64,000 nucleotides of DNA from Marinilabiliaceae bacterium UBA5488 (GCA_002427105.1 DIPM01000021.1:161933-225932); one strand, 5' to 3'. Counted from the first letter of the stretch, positions 49,867 through 59,824 are shown. Translations and numbers: made by a program. The notes: generated by a model from the sequence alone, not told the origin.

Positions 49867-52800
49867 CTAGTTTTCCTGCATGACTTCCACCCAGCGGCCC
49901 GGTTCAATGCCACGCATATTATGGTCGTACATTGCTTCAACTGACACAGCAGGATGGAAAAACTTCCCTGAATACGAGGCATGCAGGAGGATTACCAGCC
50001 GTTTGGACTGACCGCTGTTCAAATCAAAGTAGGAGTAAACTCTGTCATCACGTATGTCGCGATACTCCGGCTGATCTTCTTCATGCTTTGCGGCCCCTTC
50101 TTCCATACGGCTGTTACGGATCTCCCAGCCTGAGGGAAAGATTTGAGTAAGTGCAATATTCTTGATATTTGATACTCCGGGGTTGCCTACTGTAACTATA
50201 ACTTTAAAGTCAGTTCCCTGATTTAGACAGGCAATATCAATAGGTCGGTTTTCCAAATCGAGATAGTCAACTTTGAGGGTAATACCCGATGCCGACTTAG
50301 TGCTCAAGCTGTCTATTAGTGGTTGTCCGCTTAATATTAATTGCGCATAAAGCTCTGTGGAAGATGCATTAACTATGTTTATTTCACCTTTTGCTTCATG
50401 TTCAAGCTGCAAGACTTCCTGAAGCAAAGCTTTACTAAAGCTTATTTTTTCAGCACGCCCTTTATTTACACTGTATTCAACTTTAGTGCTCCCTCCTGCA
50501 GGCTTCGACTGCTCTGTATATTTACTTATCGCCAAAAGTGAATATGCAGTGGTTTGAGTACTCATCCAGCTTTGACTATTTACTTTGGCAACTAGCCGGC
50601 GCACCAGCGGAGCAGCTTCTTCACGCTGTCCCATTATTATATGTGTCTCTATCACCATTGCCAAATCTCTTTCAGGCGAGCCGTAGGTTATGCCGTAAAC
50701 CTGTTCAGGCGAGGAGACAGGTAAGGAAAGAGCCAATTCAGCGGCAACTTCTTTTAATCCGGCATAGGCATAGGCTGCAGCCAATCGCCATTTTGCAGGG
50801 TTTGACAGATTTGCTTGCTGTCGAAGGCGGTTCATGCTTCCCATTTCTGTTTCTCCCGCCAAGGCCAGAGTGAAGACTCGGTAAGCCTGAACGAGATCAT
50901 CACCGTAATATCTGCCTGAACGATCGGGAATCCAGGAGTTTGCACGATTTTTCTGATATCTTAACCAGTTCTTTTTTACCTGTTGGGGAATAGTATATCC
51001 CTTTTGTGCGGCTTCAAGCATAAAATGCCCGGCATAATTACTTCCCCATTCGTCAGACCTATTTCCTCCCGGCCAGTAGGCAAAGCCTCCATCAGAAGTT
51101 TGATATGAGCGCAAGCGCATAATAACACTTTGTACATTGGCCTGGCACTTGCTAGCTTCTTCTGCCGAAAGCTCTGCTAGTGAAGGAAGATATAGCTGAG
51201 GGAAAGCGCCCGAAACAATTTGTTCTATACAGCCGTGAGGATATTGAAGTAAAAACTTCAATCGCCTTGCGAAATCGACTGAATTAATGGTGCTTAGCTC
51301 TAAGACGGAACTATTAGATCCTTTTGCACCAAACAGTTCGTAAGGGATGGTTCCACTTTCGCCTTTGGGTATAACAATAGATTTTACTCTTGTGACATGA
51401 GGATTAGGATTGCGAATCGGTAAGTGAACGATGTTGGATCCTTTCTCAGAGCCTGCTTCAGCCTTAACTTCAATAGTAGATGTCCCGGTTACTGAGCCTG
51501 CCTTTAACTCAAAGTAAATGGTCTTTTCACCATCTTTATCAAAGTTTACAATTTGTTCTTTACCGGCTCCGGAAATAGTCAGCAACTCGTCACTTTTAAC
51601 GCTTACCTTAACTTTCCCTGTAGCTTTACCGGAAGCAAATACCGTAACGGGAAGGAGTACTGTTTCGCCGGGTCCCATTACTCTTGGAAGGGAGCTCCAT
51701 ACCATAAGAGCTTGTTTGACTGCCACTCTCTTTTCGGCAGAGCCCGTGGCCTCTCCATTAGTAGCTATTACCATCATGCGAACCGAACCTGTATAATTGG
51801 GAATTTCTATTTCGTGCTTGTTTTTGCCCCTCTTATTAAGATTAAAAGGCCCCATGAACTTAACCATAGGTTCAAATCTTCGATTTTGATTTTTGGCAGC
51901 GTCTGCATTTAGTTCATCGCCTCCGCCAATTCCGAAAATCTGCTCTATACGGCCTCCGTAAGCTCCCAATACCATATCAAATAAATCCCAGGTTTTTACA
52001 CCAAGAGCTTCGCGTGCGTTGAAGTGTTGCCATGCATCAGGCGTTTTGAAATTAGTTAAATCCAGAAGGCCCTCATCAACAACAGCCAGGGTATAGCTCA
52101 TTTCACGATTGTTGGCCTCGCTTACTTCAATCGTTGCTTTCTGCATAGGGCGCCACTCATCAGCACTTTTTATCGTCGGCGAGAGTTTTGATTCCGGATT
52201 ATGCACGCTAAGGGGAATAAGCCCGTAGAGACGTATCGGCAGGTCATTGTTTTTTCGTTTATGAGGCTGTAATAAGCTAATGTGCACGTATATATTTGGT
52301 GTCATTTCATTAGTTACTTCAAAGCTAAAGCTTGTACTTTCCGGTTCAGGTTTTACCCATCGACTGCTAATTACCCGCGAGCCGTTTTCTATTGTTACAA
52401 GTGCTCTTCCTTCCCCTGAAGAAGGAAAGGTTACGTTTGCAATCTGACCGGGTTCATATTTATCTTTGTCGGCGGCAAAGTTTAGGAATGTTGCTCCCTC
52501 AGAACCTTCCTTTCCGGTTTTTTGAGCCCATCCGGGCCAGTCAACCAATACGGTACTTGAGGCTGAGTGGCCACCGGTATAATCTTCCACCTTAATAAGG
52601 AAGCGCCCCCATTCGGGATGTTCTATTTTAAATGGTATGGAGGCTTTGCCGTCAATTGTTTTCAGGGCTCCCGAACTCACCAGATTAGCAGCCCCCGAGC
52701 TCACATAACGGGCAAGATCTTCATCTGTACGATCCCACCACCAACGCCAGTTTATTTTATATATCTTGTAGCGAATATTGTTTAGTGATACTGCTTTGCC

Positions 52801-55413
52801 TAATTCATTTACAGTAGCTACTTCTATGCTGTAATTCTGGTCGGTCAGTAGGAAATTATTCCTATCTCCCTCAGGAACTTTGATGCCAACGTAGTTTTTG
52901 TAAGTAGAAATTCTCTTTTGTGTTTGGCCTATACTGAACGAGCCGCCTTCCTCGTAAACTCGGGAGGTAAACACGGCTGTGAGGAAACCCGAAGACTTGT
53001 AATTTGTGGCGGAGGGTAGAGTGAAGTTGGTTTCTCCACTTTCGTTGAGTCGTCCATCAAAGAGAATCATTTCAGATTGTTCAAAACGGCGGCTGGCATC
53101 ATCAAACACATAATTTGGGTAAGCGGGGAAAGTGGTTGATGAAGCCTTTGTGTTTACTCTAACGTCAGCTTTAAGTCCGGAGGCCGGTGCGCCGTGAAGC
53201 CATTCAGATTTAAAAGAGATATTTGCAGCTTTTGAGGCTGATAATATTTCATCTTCAAAGCCAAGTTCTATCCTCAAACGGTTGGGCTTGATTGTTTCGA
53301 TTCTTATTTGCTGTTCAAAGCGGGCGTCGCCCATTGTTACCCTTGCCAGCCAGAAGCCTGTCGGTGCGTCTTCGGCAGTGCGAGTCTTGAATGAATAGAT
53401 TAGGTTTTTGGGATGGCTGGCTACCATACGTTTTACCAGTTGCCCACGAGGATCTATTAGTTCAAAAGAGACAGGATGATTTGCGGGCAGACGATTGTCT
53501 CTATCTTCGGCAATAAAAGATACAAAAATAGAATCGCCAGGTCTCCATACGCCACGTTCGCCGTAGATAAAGCCTTTTAGTCCGTCTCGAAGCGTTTGGC
53601 CTGACACGTCAAATTGGCTGATTGATAGGCTGTTCCATGGGTCAAGGCGTAAATAGCCCTTTTGAGCATCCTTTTTGGCAAGCAGCAGGAACGGTTCGCC
53701 TTTTGGAATTTCAATTACTGCCATCCCCTCAGAATTGGTGCTTCCTTTTCCAAGCAGCTGAAGTTGAAAGTTTAGCACTTCAACTTCGGCACTAGCCATG
53801 GGTGCAGTAGTTGTAATATCAGTAATGTAAACGTTTACTTTGTTGACATTTCCTCTTTTAGCAATTACAGCGATATTGGATGCAAGAACATTTCGTACAG
53901 CCCATTTGGAGCGTTGGTAATAAGCATTATCGCAGGGGTTATCGCGCTCATACCAATCCCAGTATTCATATTCGTAGGGATACTCGCTGTAGTAATCATC
54001 AGGATTATCCCAAAAATCACTGTCGTCCATCCATTTTCTCTGTTGAGTCAGGGATGATTCTTCCTCATCGTTGCAAGGAACGATAGCGTCCATACGTTCA
54101 AAGCCAAGTTCTACTCTGTAAATGGAACCCGGGTCGGGTTTAATCATTTTGGAGAGGTCAAGTGCAAAACTATTCCACCTGTTTAAATCCAAAGTCGCAT
54201 CTTTTTCAAGTGATATTACTGATTGATGCACCAAGCGACCCGCGCGCTTAAGCTGAGAGCTTCCGCTGAGAGAATTGACTTGTAAAAAGTGTGGAATATT
54301 ACTTTCGTGTATTTTTATAATACGGACTATGACAGACTTGAGGGACACAGCCTTGAAGTGCATCAAAAGTTGGTCTGAGGAAGGCATTATTGTTCCATCT
54401 CCAATAAACTCAACAGCAGGGTCAAGACTGGCAAAACTCAGTTGGAAACGTTCTGTTTCTGATGAGATATCGCCTAAGCTGCTGCGAATGCCGGGCAGGA
54501 TGCGTAATTCGAAGTCACCTGCTATAGTCCGTCCGGGATAAATTTCGAGGGTGTTCTCATTTAGCAGGTGAGTTGTTGTAACATCTGAAGAAAGCTCATA
54601 TAATCCGGTGATATCCCTTCCACTTTCGAGAGCAGAACTAAATACCACGCGAATTAGCTGACGGGGTTGTTGTTCTGTTTCCACATGCAGCACTGAGAAG
54701 TCACCGATGGCAGGAATAAGTATTTCTTCTTTTCCCTCTTCAGCTACGCCAATTGTAGCTCCGCTGTGTTTCAAAATTAGATTATAAGCGCTCTCTTTAC
54801 GGTTTATTGGAGATACTTCAAAGTGATGATTTTTGCCATCGGGATGCTGCCAGCTAATAGAAACAGCCTTGTTATTTGCTGATGCCGAAACCATGGCTTC
54901 AGCCTCCGCGTCGCTAATATCATCGGCGACACTCAACCTTCCTGTTAGACGATAACTGTTGCTTTCCCCATCGGTCGAAGGCGAAAGGTAATCGTATGTA
55001 AGTCTGTAGTTTTGAGGAATTGTGGCTACCTCAAAGAAGAAATCTTCTTTTTCGTTGTCGAACAGCTTTTTGAGCAGTATTGTTATTTGGTAGGTTTTGC
55101 CTGATTCTAATTTAGAGGCGGGGTTAAATTGCAGCGTTTTATTGTCGATCCATACCCAGCTGCCTTTTACTTTTGGCGAAATTGTTGCAACTGAAGCGGG
55201 AGCTTCAGCGCCCGGTTCAGCGCTTTGTACTGCTTCGTTAAATTCGATTGTAAATGAACCATTGGTGGCGATATAGCCTGAGGTAAATGCAGCCACACGT
55301 GGGTGGAAGGAGGAGTGCGAGATTTCGTTTTTTGTGGTTTTGTTGCAGCCGCTAAATGAAATAAGTACAGCCATTACCACAGAAAGTAGAAGAGGAAAGG
55401 ACGTTTTGTTCAT
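49867..55413 (-). CDS. Bacterial alpha-2-macroglobulin lipoprotein with thioester
   Basis: 1848-residue envelope protein. Signal peptide with lipobox FSGC (cysteine 23), so lipid-anchored. A long N-terminal MG-domain series follows (Ig-like), including the MG2/MG3 region GFIYGERGVWRPGDSIF near residue 615, a bait-region stretch, and the thioester motif HGCIEQ at C1395 with the alpha-helical toroid after it; a C-terminal receptor-like domain ends the protein. Bacterial members trap proteases that attack the envelope and normally pair with PBP1C. A tyrosine- and aspartate-rich insert lies near residues 465-490. First gene of the A2M-tatD-tcdA run. Confidence 0.94.
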   Translation of the reverse strand: MNKTSFPLLLSVVMAVLISFSGCNKTTKNEISHSSFHPRVAAFTSGYIATNGSFTIEFNEAVQSAEPGAEAPASVATISPKVKGSWVWIDNKTLQFNPASKLESGKTYQITILLKKLFDNEKEDFFFEVATIPQNYRLTYDYLSPSTDGESNSYRLTGRLSVADDISDAEAEAMVSASANNKAVSISWQHPDGKNHHFEVSPINRKESAYNLILKHSGATIGVAEEGKEEILIPAIGDFSVLHVETEQQPRQLIRVVFSSALESGRDITGLYELSSDVTTTHLLNENTLEIYPGRTIAGDFELRILPGIRSSLGDISSETERFQLSFASLDPAVEFIGDGTIMPSSDQLLMHFKAVSLKSVIVRIIKIHESNIPHFLQVNSLSGSSQLKRAGRLVHQSVISLEKDATLDLNRWNSFALDLSKMIKPDPGSIYRVELGFERMDAIVPCNDEEESSLTQQRKWMDDSDFWDNPDDYYSEYPYEYEYWDWYERDNPCDNAYYQRSKWAVRNVLASNIAVIAKRGNVNKVNVYITDITTTAPMASAEVEVLNFQLQLLGKGSTNSEGMAVIEIPKGEPFLLLAKKDAQKGYLRLDPWNSLSISQFDVSGQTLRDGLKGFIYGERGVWRPGDSIFVSFIAEDRDNRLPANHPVSFELIDPRGQLVKRMVASHPKNLIYSFKTRTAEDAPTGFWLARVTMGDARFEQQIRIETIKPNRLRIELGFEDEILSASKAANISFKSEWLHGAPASGLKADVRVNTKASSTTFPAYPNYVFDDASRRFEQSEMILFDGRLNESGETNFTLPSATNYKSSGFLTAVFTSRVYEEGGSFSIGQTQKRISTYKNYVGIKVPEGDRNNFLLTDQNYSIEVATVNELGKAVSLNNIRYKIYKINWRWWWDRTDEDLARYVSSGAANLVSSGALKTIDGKASIPFKIEHPEWGRFLIKVEDYTGGHSASSTVLVDWPGWAQKTGKEGSEGATFLNFAADKDKYEPGQIANVTFPSSGEGRALVTIENGSRVISSRWVKPEPESTSFSFEVTNEMTPNIYVHISLLQPHKRKNNDLPIRLYGLIPLSVHNPESKLSPTIKSADEWRPMQKATIEVSEANNREMSYTLAVVDEGLLDLTNFKTPDAWQHFNAREALGVKTWDLFDMVLGAYGGRIEQIFGIGGGDELNADAAKNQNRRFEPMVKFMGPFNLNKRGKNKHEIEIPNYTGSVRMMVIATNGEATGSAEKRVAVKQALMVWSSLPRVMGPGETVLLPVTVFASGKATGKVKVSVKSDELLTISGAGKEQIVNFDKDGEKTIYFELKAGSVTGTSTIEVKAEAGSEKGSNIVHLPIRNPNPHVTRVKSIVIPKGESGTIPYELFGAKGSNSSVLELSTINSVDFARRLKFLLQYPHGCIEQIVSGAFPQLYLPSLAELSAEEASKCQANVQSVIMRLRSYQTSDGGFAYWPGGNRSDEWGSNYAGHFMLEAAQKGYTIPQQVKKNWLRYQKNRANSWIPDRSGRYYGDDLVQAYRVFTLALAGETEMGSMNRLRQQANLSNPAKWRLAAAYAYAGLKEVAAELALSLPVSSPEQVYGITYGSPERDLAMVIETHIIMGQREEAAPLVRRLVAKVNSQSWMSTQTTAYSLLAISKYTEQSKPAGGSTKVEYSVNKGRAEKISFSKALLQEVLQLEHEAKGEINIVNASSTELYAQLILSGQPLIDSLSTKSASGITLKVDYLDLENRPIDIACLNQGTDFKVIVTVGNPGVSNIKNIALTQIFPSGWEIRNSRMEEGAAKHEEDQPEYRDIRDDRVYSYFDLNSGQSKRLVILLHASYSGKFFHPAVSVEAMYDHNMRGIEPGRWVEVMQEN

Positions 55414-55602
55414 GGGTTTTAGTATTTATTATGTTACGATTTTGGCGAGAAATAAAGGTAGGAGTTTTATCCTATCAAGCAATCTGTTTTTCATCCAAAA
55501 GCTGAATCTCATCTACTTTTTATGAATTAAGATAAGTTTAAATTGGGAAGACCCCTAAGGTATTGGTCGAAAGCTTGTCTCTTTTGGTTTGAGGAAGGAG
55601 AA

Positions 55603-55845
55603 TTACGGAACAGGATCGTAGCCGTGTCCTCCCCATGGGTTACAAGATAAAATGCGCTTAATCGAAAGCCAAAGCCCTTTTACCGGGCCATGCTTTCTGA
55701 GAGCCTCTATGGTATATTGCGAGCAAGTAGGGGTGTAACGGCATGAGGGGCCAATTACCGGACTGATAGTGTACTGGTACATTTTCACAGGAACTATCAA
55801 TATTGCTATTAAAACAGACCTGATGCTATTTAAAACTTTAGCCAT
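55603..55845 (-). CDS. yidD: Membrane protein insertion efficiency factor YidD
   Basis: 80 residues, normal for YidD. Hydrophobic start, YTISPVIGPSCRYTPTCSQY with the conserved cysteines, and the NPWGGHGYDPVP ending. It is one base after rnpA and surely cotranscribed, the standard arrangement. Confidence 0.95.
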   Translation of the reverse strand: MAKVLNSIRSVLIAILIVPVKMYQYTISPVIGPSCRYTPTCSQYTIEALRKHGPVKGLWLSIKRILSCNPWGGHGYDPVP

Positions 55846-55846
55846 T

Positions 55847-56248
55847 TTATTTTGCTGTTATATTTCTTATCTGAGGCGTTAATTTTGCAAAAGCCTTGCG
55901 CATTGCATTTTCTCCGCTAGTGTAATCTAGTACTTTGTTGTCAAGGTAAATAAAGGCTATTAACAACTGCTTTCCTTCAGGAATATTGGAGTACAGTTCC
56001 GCTTTGTGCAGTCTGTATGCTTCACGCAGCCTGCGTCTTATCAGGTTTCTCTTTACGGCTCTTTTAAACAGTTTTTTTGGAACAGAGAACAAGCATTTGG
56101 CCGGACTGCCTTCGGGTGCATCAACCAACAAGTATTTCAGCCTTACCGGATATGACATAAGAGATTCGCCCTGCTCAAAAAGTTGGGCTATCTGCTTTTT
56201 CAGACACAATCTCTCTTCTTTCGGAAAACTGTAACTAGATTTTTTCAT
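55847..56248 (-). CDS. rnpA: Ribonuclease P protein component
   Basis: 133 residues; protein partner of RNase P RNA in tRNA 5' maturation. The RNR motif region VKRNLIRRRLREAYR (about residues 67-81) and the SVPKKLFKRAVKRN stretch are clear. The usual upstream rpmH gene is missing; the gene instead follows hemD after a terminator, as in other Bacteroidetes. The ATG at 56248 is family-typical. Confidence 0.94.
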   Translation of the reverse strand: MKKSSYSFPKEERLCLKKQIAQLFEQGESLMSYPVRLKYLLVDAPEGSPAKCLFSVPKKLFKRAVKRNLIRRRLREAYRLHKAELYSNIPEGKQLLIAFIYLDNKVLDYTSGENAMRKAFAKLTPQIRNITAK

Positions 56249-56301
56249 TTTTAGGCAGCCTTTTCTAAGCTCAAATGCTAAGCCCCAAACCTACAAAAAA
56301 A

Positions 56302-56341
56302 ACACCCCAATAGAAATAAACTATGGGGTGTCTTTGATATC
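56302..56341 (-). terminator. Terminator between hemD and rnpA
   Basis: ACACCCCA and TGGGGTGT form an 8-bp stem; on the minus strand eight T residues follow directly. Strong for hemD, so rnpA probably has its own promoter or depends on readthrough. Confidence 0.8.
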
Positions 56342-56364
56342 TATCCGGTAAAACTTTCGGGCTT

Positions 56365-57111
56365 TTACCTCTTGTTGTTCTGTTTGATATACATATCCAA
56401 TGCAGCGGTAATCGAAGGAGCTTGAGGCATAGGAGCTTGAATATCAAGCCTTAATCCGGCCTCAGTTACAGCTTTAGCAGTGGCCGGCCCAAAAGATGCG
56501 ATCACAATGTCATTTTGTTTAAAATCAGGGAAATTGTGAAATAGAGATGTGATCCCTGAAGGGCTGAAAAATACCAGCATATCGTAATCAATCTCTTTTA
56601 TATCACTTAAGTCGCTACTCACGGTGCGATAGAATATCGCCTTTGTATATTTAAGCTTTGACTTATTCAACAACTCAGGAATTTCCTGCTTATGGATGTC
56701 CGACAGAGGCACAAGGAATCTCTCTTCTTTGTGTTTTTTCATCACATCAACCAGGTCGGCAAATTTTCCGGTGGAGTGGAATATTTTCCGCTTTCGGTAA
56801 ACGATATATTTCTGCAAATAGAAGGCTGTAGCCTCCGAAATACAGAAGTATTTCATATCGTCGGGAATAGGGGTGCGGACTTCCTCTGCGATACGGAAAA
56901 AATGGTCAATTGCAGTGCGACTTGTAAAGACAATAGCAGTATGATCCAGAATGTTAATCTTTTGCTGGCGAAAGTCTTTGGCAGTAATCCCTTCAACCTG
57001 AATGAATTGCCTAAAGTCAACCTTCACGTTGTTTTTCTCAGCCAATTCAAAATATGGCGATTTGGGAGTACTCGGTTTGGGTTGTGAAACCAGAATCTTT
57101 TTAATCTTCAA
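56365..57111 (-). CDS. hemD: Uroporphyrinogen-III synthase
   Basis: 248 residues; closes and inverts ring D of hydroxymethylbilane to uroporphyrinogen III, the branch point to siroheme and cobalamin (compare cbiK). Two-domain HemD with FTSRTAIDHFF, LVPLSDIHKQEIPE and FFSPSGITSLFHNF typical of Bacteroidetes HemD. Only a TTG lies at the natural start (57111, KIKKILVSQPKP); no in-frame ATG occurs upstream before a stop, so TTG initiation is likely. Confidence 0.93.
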   Translation of the reverse strand: MKIKKILVSQPKPSTPKSPYFELAEKNNVKVDFRQFIQVEGITAKDFRQQKINILDHTAIVFTSRTAIDHFFRIAEEVRTPIPDDMKYFCISEATAFYLQKYIVYRKRKIFHSTGKFADLVDVMKKHKEERFLVPLSDIHKQEIPELLNKSKLKYTKAIFYRTVSSDLSDIKEIDYDMLVFFSPSGITSLFHNFPDFKQNDIVIASFGPATAKAVTEAGLRLDIQAPMPQAPSITAALDMYIKQNNKR

Positions 57112-57132
57112 AGTGCATCAGTTTTAGTTCAA

Positions 57133-57140
57133 CAAAGATA
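57133..57140 (-). promoter_or_regulatory. -7 promoter box for hemD
   Basis: Minus-strand TATCTTTG, perfect consensus, 22 bases before the hemD TTG start. Confidence 0.4.
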
Positions 57141-57155
57141 GGAACTAGTCCATTT

Positions 57156-58265
57156 CTACTTGAACAGTACCTTAATTAATACCGCTAAGGGTAAAACTTC
57201 CAGAGCGCAAAGATACAAAATAATATAATATCCCGAAAAGGGCTTGGAAAAATTAGAACGAATGCCATTTGTTAATTGGATAAGATAGAGGGCAATAAAT
57301 AATCCTATCCCAATTTTTATAAGAAATTCTTGTATGTTAAATTCGACAAAGGGTATAAGAACAATAAATGCCAGCAAGAGTATGCCATAAGCTTTGCTTG
57401 TGGCTGATGAAGATGCCAGATAACTGTGAGTGCTCTTTTGCGTATCGAAAATGTGACTTATAATGCGATAAACCAATATTTTCGCGCTAAACAAGACTAC
57501 GAACAAGGCGAGAATAACAGGGATCATGACAGGTCCTTCAAAACCTAGAAAATCTTTATTATAAATAGTAATAATCTCAAAGGTGAAGATGGATATATTA
57601 AAATAGAAAAGTGCCCCTAAAATGAGACTAGGAAAGAAATTGGAAGCGTTTGACTCTCCCAGCTTGCTGGTAAACGAGGGGTAAAAAATGGTTAGCATTA
57701 CATCTTTTAGATAGCGGAACCAATTCATCCGAACCAATCCGGTAATTAATACCAGAAAAAGAAGAATAGCGACGAACCAATCCTGGCGGATCAGGGGTTT
57801 TTCTGTTACTACATTATTTGTCCTCTCCGCACCTGGATGCGAAATTTCCGTTTTTTTCGGGATGGAATGAACAATAGGCTCTACATACAGCCCATCAGCA
57901 CTATAGGTTTCGATAGAATCTGTATCAAAATCCCTCAAGTCCCACGCAGCAGAGTAGGCCTCGGAATCAATGATCATTTGTTTATCAACAGAGAAGTTCC
58001 AATCGGCGTAAACAGAATCTCCGCCTTTCAAATTTAGGGCTAGAGAATCGCTCTCAGATAGTTGAAGGGGAGGTGCAGGACGAAATACTACTCGTGGAAC
58101 AAGCTTTTGAGTATCAGGCTCTATTAACCTTATTTTCTTTTTTGGCAATATTATAAGGCTCTCTGATTCATGTATGACGGCAGGAATGGTCAACTTTTGC
58201 AGAGACAATATTGTATTGGTCGTATCGCTCTCCTGGCTCAGATTGAATAGATAGAAATCCCTCAT
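57156..58265 (-). CDS. DUF4271 membrane protein
   Basis: 369 residues. The N-terminal 170 residues are hydrophilic with proline- and aspartate-rich stretches (residues about 20-150), followed by about seven membrane helices (175-365) that make up DUF4271. Function unknown; it commonly precedes hemD in Bacteroidetes, as here (44 bases between them). The soluble N-terminal part is variable and not recognisable. Confidence 0.85.
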   Translation of the reverse strand: MRDFYLFNLSQESDTTNTILSLQKLTIPAVIHESESLIILPKKKIRLIEPDTQKLVPRVVFRPAPPLQLSESDSLALNLKGGDSVYADWNFSVDKQMIIDSEAYSAAWDLRDFDTDSIETYSADGLYVEPIVHSIPKKTEISHPGAERTNNVVTEKPLIRQDWFVAILLFLVLITGLVRMNWFRYLKDVMLTIFYPSFTSKLGESNASNFFPSLILGALFYFNISIFTFEIITIYNKDFLGFEGPVMIPVILALFVVLFSAKILVYRIISHIFDTQKSTHSYLASSSATSKAYGILLLAFIVLIPFVEFNIQEFLIKIGIGLFIALYLIQLTNGIRSNFSKPFSGYYIILYLCALEVLPLAVLIKVLFK

Positions 58266-58330
58266 CTTAAATATAATCTCCTCCTGTTAATATGATTTTG
58301 TAAAGCCTTTATCATCCCATCTTAGAAATG

Positions 58331-58774
58331 TTATAAAGAGTCACTAAAGCACCATGCCGCTGCCCCAAAAAGCATGAAATCCTTAATTAACCCCTGGCCG
58401 GCTCTTGATAGTTCAGGGAAACCATAACCCTTGAGCCATACAATTTCTGAGCTGAAAAATACCAGAATGCCAGCCAGGAATATCAACATGGCGAGCACTC
58501 CTCCCCATCTTGACAGGCGAGCTGATACAGGCTTAAGTATTATTAGCACTCCGGCAACTATCTGAATCCACGCAATTATCTGAGTGAATGCATATATCGT
58601 CAAGCATTTCAACAACCACTTAAATAGGATGCTATGAGCCATAGCTTCCTGAATATAGTCGGCCTCTAAGTTTTTGAACTTCATTATACCCAGCCATATC
58701 AATACAATACCTAAACCATATCTTAATAGAAATTGGCCTATCAGTAGAAATGTCTTTTTTAGTAATGATTTCAT
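58331..58774 (-). CDS. DUF417 family membrane protein (YkgB/RclC-like)
   Basis: 147 residues with four membrane segments. IWLGIMKFKNLEADYI and the C-terminal GFPELSRAGQGLIKDFMLFGAAA closely resemble the RclC/YkgB (DUF417) pattern. In E. coli RclC belongs to the reactive-chlorine response, but no rcl genes are nearby, so only the family is supported. Confidence 0.82.
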   Translation of the reverse strand: MKSLLKKTFLLIGQFLLRYGLGIVLIWLGIMKFKNLEADYIQEAMAHSILFKWLLKCLTIYAFTQIIAWIQIVAGVLIILKPVSARLSRWGGVLAMLIFLAGILVFFSSEIVWLKGYGFPELSRAGQGLIKDFMLFGAAAWCFSDSL

Positions 58775-58795
58775 AACGAGTACTTTATTTCTTTG

Positions 58796-59164
58796 CTAAT
58801 TAACAGTATGCCCGAAAGGGCTTAGGGCAAAACCTGCCAACTTGAAATGCTGCAAACCAAATGGAATACCAATAATGGTGATACAAAGCAAAGCTCCGAA
58901 TACGAGATGAGTCAAGGCTATCCAAATTCCGAAAAATATTATCCATATCACGTTAAATATGGTGTTAAGGCATCCTCCTACATTTTGGGTCGGAACAACA
59001 CGACTGCTAAATGGCCATAATGCGAGTATTCCCAACTTAAAGGACTGCAAGCCGAAAGGGATGCCGACAATAGTTATCAGCAGCAGAAAGCCGGCAATAA
59101 AATATTCAAGTGCAACGATTAGTCCCCCGAATAATAACCAGATAATATTACCTATTATACTCAC
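58796..59164 (-). CDS. YccF-family membrane protein
   Basis: 122 residues containing two repeats of the YccF unit, GIPFGLQSFKLGILALWPF and GIPFGLQHFKLAGFALSPF, each after a pair of hydrophobic helices. The start is GTG at 59164; no ATG is available upstream. Function unknown. It is 21 bases before the DUF417 gene and probably cotranscribed. Confidence 0.88.
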   Translation of the reverse strand: MSIIGNIIWLLFGGLIVALEYFIAGFLLLITIVGIPFGLQSFKLGILALWPFSSRVVPTQNVGGCLNTIFNVIWIIFFGIWIALTHLVFGALLCITIIGIPFGLQHFKLAGFALSPFGHTVN

Positions 59165-59197
59165 AATAAATATATTTAGTGGTTTAAGACTGTATAA

Positions 59198-59824
59198 TTA
59201 AAGTTTTTGTTGAAACAATCCATGCAATTTGGCATCCACCTTGTCGAATATAGCGCTCAGAGCCTGAGGGTCTTTAATAAAATCAAGCTCATCGACATTA
59301 ATGGTCAATAATTTGCCTTCTTTGTAATTCAACATCCAGGCTTCGTACTTTTCATTCAGACTGCTAAGGTAGTCGAGGCGTATGCCGGCTTCATAGGAGC
59401 GGCCTCTCAGCCCTATCTGACGAAAAAGTGTAGGCACAGAAGCCCTTAAATAAATTAGTAAATCAGGGGGTTGTATCAACCTTGTCATCAGTTCGAATAA
59501 CGACAGGTAAGTTCTGAAATCCCTGTCGCTCATCAAACCCATGTCAAAAAGATTAGTGGCAAAGATATAAGCATCTTCATATATTGTACGATCTTGTACG
59601 ACAGTCTTTTTTGATTCTCTGATTTTCATAATCTGTGAGAAGCGGCTATTGAGGAAATAGACCTGCAAATTGAAAGACCATCGCTTCATATCTTCATAGA
59701 AATCAGATAGGTAGGGATTGTTGTCAATCTCTTCAAAGTGAGCTTGCCAGCCATAGTGTTTTGCTAATAGTGCTGCCAGCGAAGTCTTCCCTGAACCGAT
59801 ATTGCCTGCAATTGCTATATGCAT
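59198..59824 (-). CDS. Deoxynucleoside kinase
   Basis: 208 residues. P-loop GNIGSGKTSLA (residues 7-17), the substrate motif FEEIDNNPYL, catalytic/DR motif QDRTIYEDAYIF (about 97) and the LID GLRGRSYE (about 147). It phosphorylates deoxynucleosides, probably deoxyadenosine or deoxyguanosine by the Bacteroidetes/Firmicutes dGK/dAK resemblance, which I cannot confirm. It lies 5 bases from the GH3-family synthetase gene on the same strand and is likely cotranscribed. Confidence 0.9.
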   Translation of the reverse strand: MHIAIAGNIGSGKTSLAALLAKHYGWQAHFEEIDNNPYLSDFYEDMKRWSFNLQVYFLNSRFSQIMKIRESKKTVVQDRTIYEDAYIFATNLFDMGLMSDRDFRTYLSLFELMTRLIQPPDLLIYLRASVPTLFRQIGLRGRSYEAGIRLDYLSSLNEKYEAWMLNYKEGKLLTINVDELDFIKDPQALSAIFDKVDAKLHGLFQQKL

